Source: Brachypterus glaber (lineage: Eukaryota > Arthropoda > Insecta > Coleoptera > Kateretidae). Taken from it: 64,000 bases of DNA. Under the pieces are notes generated by a model. The model saw only the letters and a list, made by a program, of their open reading frames with translations. It ran no database searches and was not told the origin of the DNA. The translations under genes and the position numbers were made by a program. Every line of letters starts with the position of its first letter. The stretch's first letter is position 1. Location: NCBI GenBank assembly GCA_958510825.1, contig OY294049.1:29149415-29213414 (forward strand), read 5' to 3'. Below are positions 35,027 through 45,540 of this stretch, one piece after another.

Positions 35027-35652
35027 AATGGCCAGAACAAATATTTAACCCCGGTTTTACCCCCACCCAATTTTGCTTAAACAAGATAATATAAAAATAC
35101 ATCTGAATACCAAATTTTAAGTCTCTAGCTTAAAGCGTTTATAAATTATCGTGACGACAGACAAACAGAAATTGATTTTTTTTTGTTTTTTTATGTTTTT
35201 CGACGTTTTTAGGAGTCCTACCGAAATGTTTTAGATTACAGTCATACATTTCGATTGATTGATTTAAATTGTTCCTAATTAGGAAGTTTAGAAAATTTTA
35301 AAAATTGTAGTTTAAAACCCTCCTTGGGGGGTTTAAACCCCGTGCAAACGGCCCTGCCCTAGGCCAGCCCTTTGAGATACAATTTTTATTTTTTTTTGTA
35401 TAAAACATATAGAAAAAAAAAGAAAAAAGTGGAATATACATGACCCAGTGGGCATCTTAGTCGGATTATATGTCCCACTGGGTATAGTATAACATAATTT
35501 TTTATTTTAAAATGAAATTTTTATTAGGACAAAAAATACAAGAGTAGCTTTGCCACTGTTAATAAAAGGTGGAAATCTTTAAAGATTTCCTCGTAACCAT
35601 CAAAGGTTTCCTCCGAAAAGGAGGAAATCTTTAAAGATTTCCCCGTAACCTT

Positions 35653-35832
35653 TAAAGATTTCCTCCAATTTATACACTTTAATTCCTCTGCGGTTTACCC
35701 CTCGACATAACCACTATTTTTGTATACATCAGGTTATAACCTATGTTATAACCTGATCTATAGAAAAATAGTGGTTATGTCGAGGGGTAAACTGTAGAGG
35801 AATTCTAGTGTACAAATTGGAAGAAATCTTTG
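35653..35832. repeat. 180-bp hairpin element
   Basis: Left arm 35653-35740 (contains CCCCTCGACATAACCACTAT) pairs with 35746-35832 at over 85 percent by eye, centred on AGGTTATAACCT. Probably a MITE just upstream of the next exon. Confidence 0.85.
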
Positions 35833-35852
35833 AAAATCAAAATATGATATAA

Positions 35853-36062
35853 CTACCATGTACCTACATTAAATCTATAAAAATAGTCAATAATGATGGA
35901 GAAAAGTCTATAGAATATAATGTTAGTTTTCTTGCCCCAAATCACAAAACTAAATATCGATTTTTGGTATGCAAAACACCCTCCCGGACACATAGTGGTT
36001 TAAACCAATTGGTTGAACTTTATTGTGATGAAATTGGTTGGTTTAATAATAATTTGTTATGA
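35853..36062 (+). CDS. Terminal exon of an unrecognised gene
   Basis: Open from 35853 to TGA at 36060, with a possible acceptor AAAATAG ending at 35886. The encoded C-terminus contains GEKSIEYNVSFLAPNHKTKY, CKTPSRTHSGLNQLVELYCD and ends GWFNNNLL; balanced amino-acid use and codon pattern look like a real conserved protein rather than transposon debris. I do not recognise the family. It lies on the same strand as COG1, 766 bases before its ATG. Could be the last exon of an upstream neighbour starting before this repeat field, or a retro-copied fragment. Confidence 0.4.
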   Translation, partial: LPCTYIKSIKIVNNDGEKSIEYNVSFLAPNHKTKYRFLVCKTPSRTHSGLNQLVELYCDEIGWFNNNLL

Positions 36063-36827
36063 AACCAAGGTTTTTTTTCAATTTCTATGATTGATTATAT
36101 GCCCTGTCTTTTCCCTTATCTGTGGGCAACCTGTTGTTTTTTGTTAATTATTAAAAAAGTACTTACTTTAAAAATCTTTGCAGAAAAAAACTTTCGACCG
36201 CTTCAAATGTATGACTATTTTGTTAATCACCACTGCTTGGTTCCAAAAACACTAAAAACACATAAACGGATCATTATTATTTAGTTTTAATTGTTATGCA
36301 TGTATATTTATTCAAATAACTTACATTTTCCAAAGTTATCAAAATCTTTCATCACACACCAAACCACGCTTTTCATCTTCTTAGGTTAGAAACACAAAAA
36401 CCCCCGCTTTATAGATAGTTAGCGCCAAAACGATTAAAACAAAAAAAAATGTAAGTATAAGTAAATGGGATTATGTTTTAAATATGTTCAATATGCAATA
36501 TAGAATCACCCTTAATATCTTAATAATATTTGCTATTTTTTAATTTAATATTATTTTTAATACGGTGCCATCCATCAGAGTAAATGTAAAGCTTTACATA
36601 AAGGTATAAAAGGTACCTATTTATTAAAAATTACTAAAAATACCGTAAGCGACACCTTTGGATAGAATTGCGATGCTATGGCGGCCATTTTTAGCTGTGT
36701 TGCAAGGTCACCTACTTAAGGCTGGCCTCCACTGCTACTCCTTACGGTAATCTATGATTTTGGTTGACGTTCACAAAATTTGACGTTTTTAGGTTACTTA
36801 TGTATTTACTTTAAGTTCAGTTTTAAA
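36063..36827 (+). promoter_or_regulatory. Upstream region of COG1
   Basis: 765 bases between the unknown terminal exon and the COG1 start. AT-rich, with AAATACCGTAAGCGACACC at 36639 and CTTACGGTAATC at 36743 forming a loose inverted pair; no clear TATA box or initiator. The leader GTTCAGTTTTAAA directly precedes the ATG. Promoter role is inferred from position only. Confidence 0.3.
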
Positions 36828-36970
36828 ATGTCTAGAATAAATAGTAATTTATTAGAGTTAGATATAGATGAGTTATTTAAAGAACACAGTATTGATGAGA
36901 TTATTGAAATAGAAAAACTTTTGGATGCAGACATAGAAAGAAAGCGAAATGAAGTCAGATCCATGGTTGG
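36828..36970 (+). CDS. COG1: COG1 exon 1 (conserved oligomeric Golgi complex subunit 1)
   Basis: ATG at 36828 encodes 47 residues: MSRINSNLLELDIDELFKEH, then EIIEIEKLLDADIERKRNEV and RSMVG. This matches the conserved N-terminus of COG1, where a D-x-LF-x-x-H/Y motif and an E-x-KK/RK-E-R-x-MVG motif precede GERYRD. COG1 is a lobe-linking subunit of the tethering complex for retrograde vesicles at the Golgi. Exon ends GG at 36970 before donor GTTAGT; joined to exon 2 it gives GDRYRD, the conserved motif. The phase and motif match across the junction make the call strong. Confidence 0.92.
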
Positions 36971-37030
36971 GTTAGTATTTCAGATTTATTAACTTTTTAT
37001 TGTATAATTAATAAAAATTATTGCTTCTAG

Positions 37031-37192
37031 AGATCGATATAGAGATGTTTTAACTGCATCAGATGCAATAAAATCTATGAAAACAATTTCACAAGAAATC
37101 GTTAAAAATATTGATACCATTACAAATACATGTGAAAACTTGATTCAGTGGCCCCACAAGTCAAATACTAGTTCAAATTTAGATATAAACAA
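37031..37192 (+). CDS. COG1: COG1 exon 2
   Basis: Acceptor CTTCTAG, donor GTAAGT. Encodes DRYRDVLTASDAIKSMKTIS followed by a helical stretch (NIDTITNTCENLIQ), the Vps51/Cog1-type N-terminal coiled coil that binds other lobe A subunits. Phase 2 end matches exon 3. Intron 1 is only 60 bases, a typical insect size. Confidence 0.92.
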
Positions 37193-37391
37193 GTAAGTGT
37201 TTGTATACTATATTATTATTTAACATGTTGATGACTGGGTGAGGTGTAAGTGTTGTCACACATACTGCTACATTAAATTACATATGTGCCGGATGAAGGA
37301 TTCCATTTTTTGTCAATACACTGGTCACTAGCATATTAATAAAAGGCTTCTTTTCCCAAAATATTTTCTAGAAAAAAAACTTCTTGGGATA

Positions 37392-37567
37392 AGGGAACAT
37401 TCAAGTATTACGTAACGCTCCTAGGGGAGGGGGGCGGGGGTCATTTTGGAGTGTTACGCCCATGTTAATGGTATAGGAAAATAGCATTACAGGGGGGGGG
37501 GGGCCACCCCCACCGTGGGGGTTCAAAATGATCAAAATTTGCGTTACGTAATACTTGAACGTTCCCT
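37392..37567. mobile_element. MITE in COG1 intron 2
   Basis: Same family as 34881-35026: ends AGGGAACATTCAAGTATTAC and CGTAATACTTGAACGTTCCC. The interior is G-rich (runs of GGGGG). Sits within the 555-base intron 2. Confidence 0.88.
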
Positions 37568-37747
37568 AAGGGAAAAAATCAAAAATGTTAATATGAATGT
37601 ATTACAGTGTTACATTTGTATTAACTATATATTTTTTCTTTGAGGAGGTCTGAAAAAGCCTAAATATAATATATGTCACATATATCTTGAGAAGTTTTTT
37701 TTTACTATATTATTACTCTTCATTTCTTAAAAACATACTATTTATAG

Positions 37748-37887
37748 AGATAAAATTGAAGAACGAACTCTTGTAATACAAATTTGCTTAGCTATTCATA
37801 TGAATGAACAAATATGGATTGCATTAGATGAAGAAAACAACTTAGATGCAGCACAAATATATTTATTAGCACAATATATTCATACAG
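37748..37887 (+). CDS. COG1: COG1 exon 3
   Basis: Acceptor TTTATAG, donor GTAATT. Encodes DKIEERTLVIQICLAIHMNE, QIWIALDEENNLDAAQIYLL and AQYIHT; this corresponds to the COG1 region where an I-W-x-x-(L/M)-(D/E)...A-x-x-LYLL pattern is conserved. Ends in phase 1 (G), which joins exon 4 (GT) to give Gly. Confidence 0.92.
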
Positions 37888-38104
37888 GTAATTTTAAAAC
37901 TCTAATGAGTAAAATTATAACTAAACTATTTGTTTTTATAGTATTATTAATTTGAGCTATTTCGCCTCAATGATTATTTATATTGATAAAAAATCTAAAA
38001 CAGAAAATAAAATTAAAATGTTCTTATCAGGTGCACCTATTTCTAGATGCGCTGGTAAGATATTGCGTTTAAAATAATACTTATCTGCTGGGTAGGGGTC
38101 AGTC

Positions 38105-38915
38105 CACTACCAAGAAAACCGTTACCGCGCAAGGACTTTACAGCGAATGTACTTTACCGCGCATAGACTTTACCGCGAAAGCTATTACCGCGAAGATAAT
38201 AACAGCGAATGGGTCAATACCGCGCATGGACTTTACCGCGAAAATCATTACCGCGCATAATTATTTTAATTTTTTTTTAAGAAAAAAAGATTAAATAAAA
38301 AAAATATATATTTTGCAGAAAACAGTCAAACAGTTCTAACTGATATAGCTGCTGGGTCAGGGTTGTGGCCATTACTAGTTTCCTTTAAAACATTTCTGTA
38401 CGAAGTATGCAAACGCCCCTTGCAACAAAGCACGTCGTAATTTACGCACTTACAGTTTTTTTTTTTTTCATTTTAAAGAGTCTTTTTTTTCCTGTATATG
38501 AAATGTTTATATACCGCGAGGTCTTTGCCCCTAGCACTTTTCATTATTTCGATCGACATGACGATTCGTACTAAACTGATTATAATTATTAATCAGCGAT
38601 TTATAAAAATCAGCCAATATAAATTAAAAAAAAAACACACATAAAAACCCAAACACAGATATATGGGTACATTTAGTAAATGTTCCACTTTATCAATAAA
38701 AATCCAAACCAAAACTAACCAAACCAAACTGCCATCAATCCCACGGAAATACCCTTACATAAAATAAAAATAAATTATAAAGATTTTCGCTGTAAAAGTC
38801 ATACGCGGTAAAGACCGTTCGCGGTAATGAACTGCGCGGTAATGGTTTTCACGGTAAAGGACGTGCGCGGTAATGGCGATCGCGGTAATGGACTACGCGG
38901 TAATGCGCATTAGTT
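38105..38915. mobile_element. Fold-back element with TTACCGCG tandem arms
   Basis: 38115-38263 holds about eight copies of a 14-20 base unit with core TTACCGCG; 38787-38907 holds the inverse (CGCGGTAA). The 520-base middle is AT-rich and non-coding. Arms built of short tandem repeats resemble FB/Galileo-type fold-back transposons; family assignment is inference. Confidence 0.75.
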
Positions 38916-38975
38916 AATCACTCATTTAATAATTGTCACCATTTTTTATTTAATATACAAAAATTTTAACTAAAG

Positions 38976-39107
38976 AGCCTATCACAGAAATACAAAAGCT
39001 AAAAGAATCAATTTTCATAAAATTATGCAGAGATAAATGTATTAGCGAATGCTCTTCATCTTTATCTAATATTTGGACACCAATATTTAATGATGAAGTA
39101 TTACGCG
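38976..39107 (+). pseudogene. Exon-like segment, possibly a displaced central COG1 exon
   Basis: A 44-codon open stretch (EPITEIQKLKESIFIKLCRD, CISECSSSLSNIWTPIFNDE, VLR) bounded by AAAG and a donor-like GTAACT. The pattern L-x-x-(I/F)-W-x-x-x-F/M...(D)-x-(L)-x resembles a conserved tryptophan region in the middle of COG1. But it lies before exon 4, out of order, inside the inverted-repeat element. If real it is a captured or rearranged exon; otherwise chance. Confidence 0.3.
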
Positions 39108-39765
39108 GTAACTTAACTTTGCCCTTTCTTCAATAAAAAAGCTTTTTTCCAAATTAACTTCTCTACATGTTTTAAACAAAAACGCCTTTTCCGAATTAAT
39201 TTCTCTACACCTTTTTATTGTTATGGGTGTAATATACCTAAAAAATAGGTCCTAGAATGACAATAAACCATTACAATTACAATTACCTTGAAATGACATA
39301 TTTTGAAATTTGTCATATATTGATTGATAAAACCAAATATTGCACAAATTCTTTCAAAAACTAATAATTTTCTTTGAAAACGGGATTAGAATAAATCCCG
39401 AAACGTTAGAAGTTAAATTTTATTCAGTTTTTCGGTCTTTTTTAATTATTTTAACGATTTATCAAGAATTTTATTAAAAATTCTTTATTTAGGCAAAATT
39501 TTTAAACTTTGGTAAGGTATTGACTAATAATATTTTTTAGGTAAAGAAAATATAGCAAATAAGTATTATTTTAAACGCAATACCTTACCAGCGCATCTAG
39601 AAATAGGTGCGCCTGATAAGAACATTTTAATTTTATTTTCTGTTTTAGATTTTTTAATGATATAAATAATTATTGAGGCGAAATGGCTCAAATTAATAAT
39701 ACTATAAATATATATATACTACTCAAATAAATTATAGATTCTATTTAAACTATTTGTATTTATAG

Positions 39766-39902
39766 GTTTAAGTTTAATAAAAAAGGAAACCCTTAACAAT
39801 ATTCCACTTTTACATCAGATAAAATATAATTTTGTGGTGCTGCGGACTAGAATATTCCAAAAAATTACAGAAAAATTGGAGTCAGTGGAGATTACAGCTG
39901 AT
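39766..39902 (+). CDS. COG1: COG1 exon 4
   Basis: Acceptor TTTATAG, donor GTAAGA. Encodes LSLIKKETLNNIPLLHQIKY and VVLRTRIFQKITEKLESVEI, matching the COG1 segment that ends one helical hairpin and starts the next. In frame with exons 3 and 5. It follows a 1.88-kb intron enlarged by nested mobile DNA. Confidence 0.9.
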
Positions 39903-39958
39903 GTAAGAATAATACAATTAAAAAATTAAATAGATAGTTTTATGTTATTTTTTTTTAG

Positions 39959-40157
39959 GAAACAAGCTGCAATTTAAATGCATTAATGTTATTAGAAAAT
40001 CAAAATAGTAATGAATTGTTAAGTATTTTTATAGAACATCGTAAAACTGCCTTAAATACTGTAATTAATTCTACACACACAAGTGTTCGTGTTCAAATCT
40101 GTGCTATGGTTAGATGCCTTATAACTACAATACATTTGTTACATGATTGTTTTATTT
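39959..40157 (+). CDS. COG1: COG1 exon 5
   Basis: Acceptor TTTTTTAG, donor GTAAGT. Encodes ETSCNLNALMLLENQNSNEL, then FIEHRKTALNTVI and VRVQICAMVRCLITTIHLLH DCFI in two pieces, closely following the known COG1 pattern (IMLLE, F-L-x-x-R-K, IKAQIC-type). Ends in phase 1 with T. The expected continuation (the central part of the protein) is not found directly downstream. Confidence 0.92.
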
Positions 40158-41064
40158 GTAAGTACACGAAGTAATTATGAGGGGTGATATACATCTCATA
40201 ATTTAATATTTTTTTAATTTTGCACTGCAATGCTCGAGAGGTAAACTAAACTGGAATTTATTGTACAGACCTCAGGAATTTCTATAGAAATTCAGTGAAA
40301 TTCCTTGAAATTCACTGGAATTCCCAAACTCATTGTACAAATTTTTGAGTGAGGTTTAATAGTTTTGAAACAAAGGGGCAAGGTTAAATTTGGCGCCTAT
40401 AGCCTTAAAAAGTTGTAGACTAAAGCTCATCATTAAAGCAATCAACTGCAATTTAGCTAGGAACTTACCAAACCTAGTAGCAGGCACAGCCTTTGCATTT
40501 TGGCACCCTGAAGCAAGCGTTGGACTTGGCGCCCCTAGCAAAGCAAAAATAAAAGCTTTACTTACGGCCAGTTTTGGACTGGATAGGTGAGATAGTGAGA
40601 AAAATCTTACGCCACCCCCCCCTTTTGGGGGCCCCTCGTACTTTGACGCTCCCCCCCGCGGGATGATGTTAATCTTTTCAGGGTTGAAAAAATAAGAACA
40701 TTTTTTTCTTTTATATTTTAGAATTCTAAAATTAAAAGTATTAAAATACACATTTTTTTCTTAGTCATCGAAATTTCTGACGGGTAAAAAAAAATTGAGG
40801 GTGATTTTTTTCTTTTTTAAACATAAAAATTTTTGGGAAGGGAAAAAAGATTTTATAATTGGGGGCCCCTAGGTTACAAATCTCACTAGCCTTGGGCTGC
40901 CCAGTCTGACACTGCTTACTACCCCTCAAGGGCCCTCGCAGAAAAAAAGTTTACCAAGTTTACCCTGATAATTTTGCGAACTATGAAAAAAGTCCTCACC
41001 TGTGAAAAAACAAATTTACCCTCCCTGCCTCCCTGATAATTTTGATGACTATAAAAAAAAGGGG
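40158..41064 (+). other. Start of the 14.2-kb COG1 intron 5; GGCGCC-type repeat
   Basis: No gene. 40380-40680 resembles the GGCGCC repeat family of 3.85 kb and 52-53 kb (TTTGGCGCC, GGCGCCCCTAG). A CCTGATAATTTTG / GTCCTCACCTG segment at 40962-41060 is partly repeated at 44645-44720, on the other side of the next element. Confidence 0.55.
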
Positions 41065-41296
41065 AGTATACCCGGCCGCATATGCGGACGTTGATATTTT
41101 TTTTTACAACGTCCGCAAATGTAAATTCTACATAAGAGTTTGAGGACGTTGATTATTTTTTAATCAGAGTCCGCAAATGTAAATTCTACATAAGAGTTTG
41201 CGGGCGTTGATTATTTTTTATCAGCATCCGCAAATGTAAAGTTTAATTTCTTATAAAAAATGTATTGCGATAAAAAAAAATCATTTTTTTTTGTTG

Positions 41297-41357
41297 TCTA
41301 TCTGTCTGTCTGTCTGTCTGTTGGTCCGTCCGTCCGTCCGTCCGTCCGTCCGTCCGT
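41297..41357. repeat. (TCTG)n / (TCCG)n microsatellites
   Basis: Five TCTG units, then about eight CCGT units. The following GACAAGTTCGTATTTGAGCA recurs at 42902 after another TCTG run (42785-42831), so the microsatellite is part of a dispersed repeat. Confidence 0.9.
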
Positions 41358-41432
41358 TTGGAATTATATATTTTTATATAATCTTAGACAAGTTCGTATT
41401 TGAGCAAAATCGGTCATGGGGGAGGGGAGTTA

Positions 41433-42354
41433 CCCAGGTAGCAAAATAACATGACATTCACGTGAAAGTCACGTTAATATGTGACATGTGATGTTAAGAT
41501 TGTAGTCACATTTAACAAGAATGTAGCATGGTGGGGATGTCCTAAGTCCGCCCCTAATAACATCACACAATGACATCCCGAAAATAACGTGTTTGTGACA
41601 TCATAAATCCACATTCCTGTTATATCTAATATCTTATGGATGCCGTTACTGGTACTTTAATATTTAAATTATATTCTAGGATATTAGCTTTTTCTAAATT
41701 AAAACCATTAAAAACGCTATAACCCTATAAAAAAATCGGATTTAAAATCAATCAGTAATTGAAACAATTACAGATTGAAACAGATAGATTCTAAATACGA
41801 AATTGCAGATTAAGGGAAGAATATATTCCTTTAATCCGTGTCCGTGGTCTTGAGAAGCCCGGCAGAGCCCCCTATCCACTGGAAATCGTATAATGTGTAT
41901 ACAATTTCCTTATAATAATTTACTCTATCAACATCATCTTATATCGATTTTTTTGCTTCGAACGTCGGTGAGAAGCAAAATAACATGACATTTACGTGAA
42001 AGCCACGTTAATATGTGACATGCGATATATTCACAGCGTTGCTAAATATTTGTTATTAAATAACATGGTTGTCACGTCACACGTATTACGTTGCAAATGT
42101 GATGTTAAATACATGTTATTTTTCAATATTATGTGATGTTATCATCATCAATAGTTTGTTTGGGTCTTTAAGAGACAGGCGCAGCCTATGGCTCATTTAT
42201 CTAAAAAAATATTTAATCTGAATTGAAAGTTGGGGCAGTGAGTCTATGCTCACTGATGCGAGTTGCATCTGTCATGTGATGTTATGATTTAGTTTAAAAA
42301 TACACCCAAAAGTGATGTTAATTTCTTGTAATATAACATCCCTTGCTACCTGGG
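41433..42354. mobile_element. 922-bp MITE, CCCAGGTAGCAA ends
   Basis: Inverted ends CCCAGGTAGCAA and TTGCTACCTGGG flanked by TA at 41431 and 42355. A 50-base block AGCAAAATAACATGACATT is repeated in direct orientation at 41443 and 41974. TGTGATGTTA-type sequence recurs. No transposase. Confidence 0.88.
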
Positions 42355-42973
42355 TAAATTTATGTTTTTACCTTAACTTTTTTATTATTCATCGTAAAAA
42401 AAAATAAAAACCATTTGAAAGGTAAATAAAAATTACACAAAAAATGTTTTAAAATTCACCCAAAATGTAAAAAATTGTTTCTGGGCATAATTTTGTTATT
42501 CACAATAGAAGAAAAGTTTAAAAACCGCACACAAAAAATACACAAAAAACATATTATAATTTTTTTCCATGACGGGATGGGGGAAGGGGCCCCAAAATGT
42601 AAAAAAATATTTACAGCGATATCCGTAGAAAATAAAATAACAAATATTATTAATCATGTTAATCAACGATTAATTTTTTTATGAGAAAGTACTCTCGCTC
42701 ATTCGAAGCGGATTTTTACTTTCTCATAAAAGGAATTATTTTGCTTAAATCATCAACGTCGAGAAAAAGCAAGAAAAAGAGATTTCTTTCTGTCTGTCTG
42801 TCTATCGGTGTGTCTGTCTGTCTGTATCCACGATAACTTAAGAACGCTTTGAGCTAGCGACTTGAAATTTGGTATGCAGATGTTTTTTTTTATATTATCT
42901 TGGACAAGTTCGTATTTGAGCAAAATTTGGGGGAAGGGGATAAAAGGGGGGTTAAATTTTTGTTTTGGTTTGG

Positions 42974-44049
42974 AGTAATGAGGAAAATCCAGCGCATGCG
43001 CACTGATTCTGTTTTGACGTATGCCAAAAATTATTTTAAGCTTATGTAACATTCTTTTGCAGAATTTTACAAAAATATCTACTTTTTTCTTATGCATATT
43101 GTTACACCAGGCGAGCATTTATTTTTTAATTAGCTAAAGCTAAATTATTTAGCCTAAATATCCTATTTGATTCCTAAAATATATCTGTATCTGAAAAATG
43201 CCTCCAATTAAAAAAAAACACCAAACCAGCAAACTACCAAATCATTATTAACGTAAACCAACGCCTTCCATTAGAAAAAAAAACACCAAACCAGCAAACT
43301 ACCAAACTAAACCATTGTTAACGTAAACCAACGCCCCCCATTTAAAAAAAAACACCAAACCAGCAAACTACCAAACCAAACCATTGTTAACGTAAACCAA
43401 CGCCTCCCATTTAAAAAAAAACACCAAACCAGCAAACTACCAAACCAAACCATTGTTAACGTAAACCAACGCCTCCCATTTAAAAAAAACACCAAACCAG
43501 CAAACTACCAAACTTCTACTACCAGTACACTAGTTTTTTTGTTAGAATATATAGCAAAATATTGTTAAAATACTCAAGAATTTCTGTTTGATTTTTTTAA
43601 TGGGGGCATTTGTTTACGTTAACAATGGTTTGGTTTGGTAGTTTGCTGGTTTGGTGTTTTTTTTTTTTTGGGAGGCGTTGGTTTACGTTAACAATGGTTT
43701 AGTTTGGTGTTTTTTTTTTAATGGGAGGCGTTGGTTAACGTTAATAATGGTTTGGTTTGGTAGTTTGCTGGTTTGGTGTTTTTTTTTTTAATGGGAGGCA
43801 TTTTTCAGATACGATATTTTAGAATTTAGAAGGCGATATATTTTAAGAATCAAATAGGATTATATCTAGGTTAAATAATTTAGCTTTAGCTAATTAAAAA
43901 ATTAATGCTTGCCTGGTGTAACAATATGCATAAAAAAAGTAGATATTTTTGTAAAATTCTGCAAAAGAATGTTTCATAACCTTAAAATAATTTTAGGCAT
44001 ACGTCAAAACAGAATCAGTGCGCATGCGCTGGATTCTCCTCATTACTGC
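42974..44049. repeat. Palindrome with 70-bp minisatellite arms
   Basis: 42974-43515 is the reverse complement of about 43535-44049, sharing GCGCATGCGC and GCATATTGTTACACCAGG. The inner ends of both arms are tandem repeats of about 70 bases with core GTTAACGTAAACCAACGCC and AACACCAAACCAGCAAACTA, four units on the left and three on the right. Single degenerate units occur at 16.78 kb and 51.79 kb. Confidence 0.85.
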
Positions 44050-44670
44050 GGTGAGTGAATCGTTTTTAAACACTTTTTATACAAAAAAATAACAGACAAA
44101 CGTAACTCGTCGAAAAGTAGATATGTCGCTGATAAGTCCAAACGGCTCATCTATAACGAAAAAATCAAAAATATTTAGATTCAGTATGACTGTGTCTCTC
44201 GCGTATTCTATGGATATTAATATTTATTGGCAAATAATAAAATGGCGGCGATTAAAATAACAAACAAAAAATTAGGTATTTTTTCACTGTTTTTGGCAAA
44301 AAAAAATAGTAAAAATTAAAATTTTAATACGGTTGTAGAATATGCTGAAGCTATTCTTGTGTAGAATATGTGGTTAAAATTTCATAAGGATCGGTCCAGT
44401 GGTTCCGGAGAGTTCACAGCCGCTGACCGAAAAAACGTTGTTTTGTGAAAACCGCGTTTAAAGTTTTTTAATGAAAAATTATGAAAAAGTCTACATATAC
44501 TATCGATTGTTTGAAAATTATAATGATCCCTTAAGTGGAATTTACATTTGCGGATCCTGATTAAAAAATAATCAACGTCCGTAAACTCTTATGTAGAATT
44601 TACATTTGCGGACGTTGATTAAAAGACGCATATGCGGACGGGGATACTCTTACAAAAAAAGGTCCTCACC

Positions 44671-45540
44671 TGAGGTGAGTCACCTCTGAAAAAGCTTTAC
44701 TGTCCCTCGCTGATAATTTTTTTACGACTCGAACAGAAAAAACGTCCTTTGACGGCGCTCTGAAGCAGGGGGTTCACTTGATTCGTTCAAATGCCGGCTC
44801 TGCCTAGTAGGGAGCAACATGGATTCCAGACACAACATTGTGTCAACTGTATGCTTGTATGATAGGAGCAAGATATCTGAAGGCTTTAGCCCTGGTACCT
44901 GCACTCAGTCAGTCTTTTAAGGCTAGTAACCAGTTCATGTTACACAAACAAGAAAACGATAGCAAAAAATCTCGCTTGGAATTGTTTTGCTAAAAATTGT
45001 GGTGAGGCAAGAGGGCAAATGGAGAAAATAGACCGTGTTCATTTTGTTTGTCATTTGACATATGTGTCAAATTACTATATGGCATGCAAAATAGAGTTTA
45101 GGTATTATACTGCTGTCCTAAGCCAAAAAAAAAGTAACTCAAAATTTGGTTATTCTGAGCTATTAAACATTTTCTGAATTTTAAATCAGCACCTATATTT
45201 TTGGTTGCATATCAAAGTATTTATACTAAACTATAAGTAAATATTATTTAAGTGTAAAATTTTATTCATTTACATCAATATGTTATAATATAAATAAGAT
45301 ACGTCTAATTAGATAAGTAATAGCCAAAAAAAAATTCAATTCCTTAGCAAATAAGACGTAACTCAATTTATTAAAATAGAAAACTTACATTATTATACGT
45401 TTATTGATATACGTTTTATTCGCTAAGGAATTGCAGTTTTCTCGACAAATACTTAACTAATTAGACGTATATAATTTATAAAATATATTATATAAATAAT
45501 ATAATTTAATTATAATACGGAATATTATAGTTGGTTAAGA
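44671..45540. other. COG1 intron 5 sequence with one hairpin
   Basis: No gene. ATACGTCTAATTAGATAAGT at 45299 pairs with ACTTAACTAATTAGACGTAT at 45450, with an inner TTCCTTAGC / GCTAAGGAA pair, a MITE-like hairpin; AAATAAGTTACGTCTAGAT at 51524 is a related piece. Confidence 0.55.

Larger units (their letters stand above)
37942..39705. mobile_element. Inverted-repeat element in COG1 intron 3 (nested)
   Basis: 37942-38081 is the reverse complement of 39562-39705 (shared TTTCTAGATGCGC, TAAGTATTATTTTA). The short block AAACTATTTGTTTTTATAG just before it (37923-37941) nearly repeats as AAACTATTTGTATTTATAG at 39747-39765, directly before exon 4, so the acceptor sequence itself may be duplicated. 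A second fold-back (38105-38915) and an exon-like piece (38976-39107) lie inside. No transposase. Confidence 0.75.
41065..44670. mobile_element. 3.6-kb fold-back element with tandem-repeat ends
   Basis: Ends GAGTATACCCGGCCGCATAT and CGCATATGCGGACGGGGATA are inverted. The left arm has three units of about 60 bases (GTCCGCAAATGTAAATTCTA, then GTTGATTATTTTTTA) at 41080-41245; the right arm has two inverse units at 44530-44640. Nested inside: a TA-flanked MITE (41433-42354) and a palindrome with 70-bp repeats (42974-44049). No transposase seen, so non-autonomous. Confidence 0.75.

Noticed and set aside
32964..35358. Large hAT element with CAGGGCCGT ends
   Set aside because: The two candidate ends match for only about nine bases and no 8-bp duplication flanks them.
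39562..39668. Continuation exon after the displaced COG1-like piece (GKENIANKYY...)
   Set aside because: It is the right arm of the inverted-repeat element, and the peptide has no likeness to COG1.
43307..43495. Repetitive open frame (FLNGRRWFTLTMVW repeats)
   Set aside because: Translation of the 70-bp minisatellite, not a protein.
44722..44904. 60-codon open frame with balanced composition, considered as a missing COG1 exon
   Set aside because: On the minus strand relative to COG1, with no splice borders or COG1 motifs.
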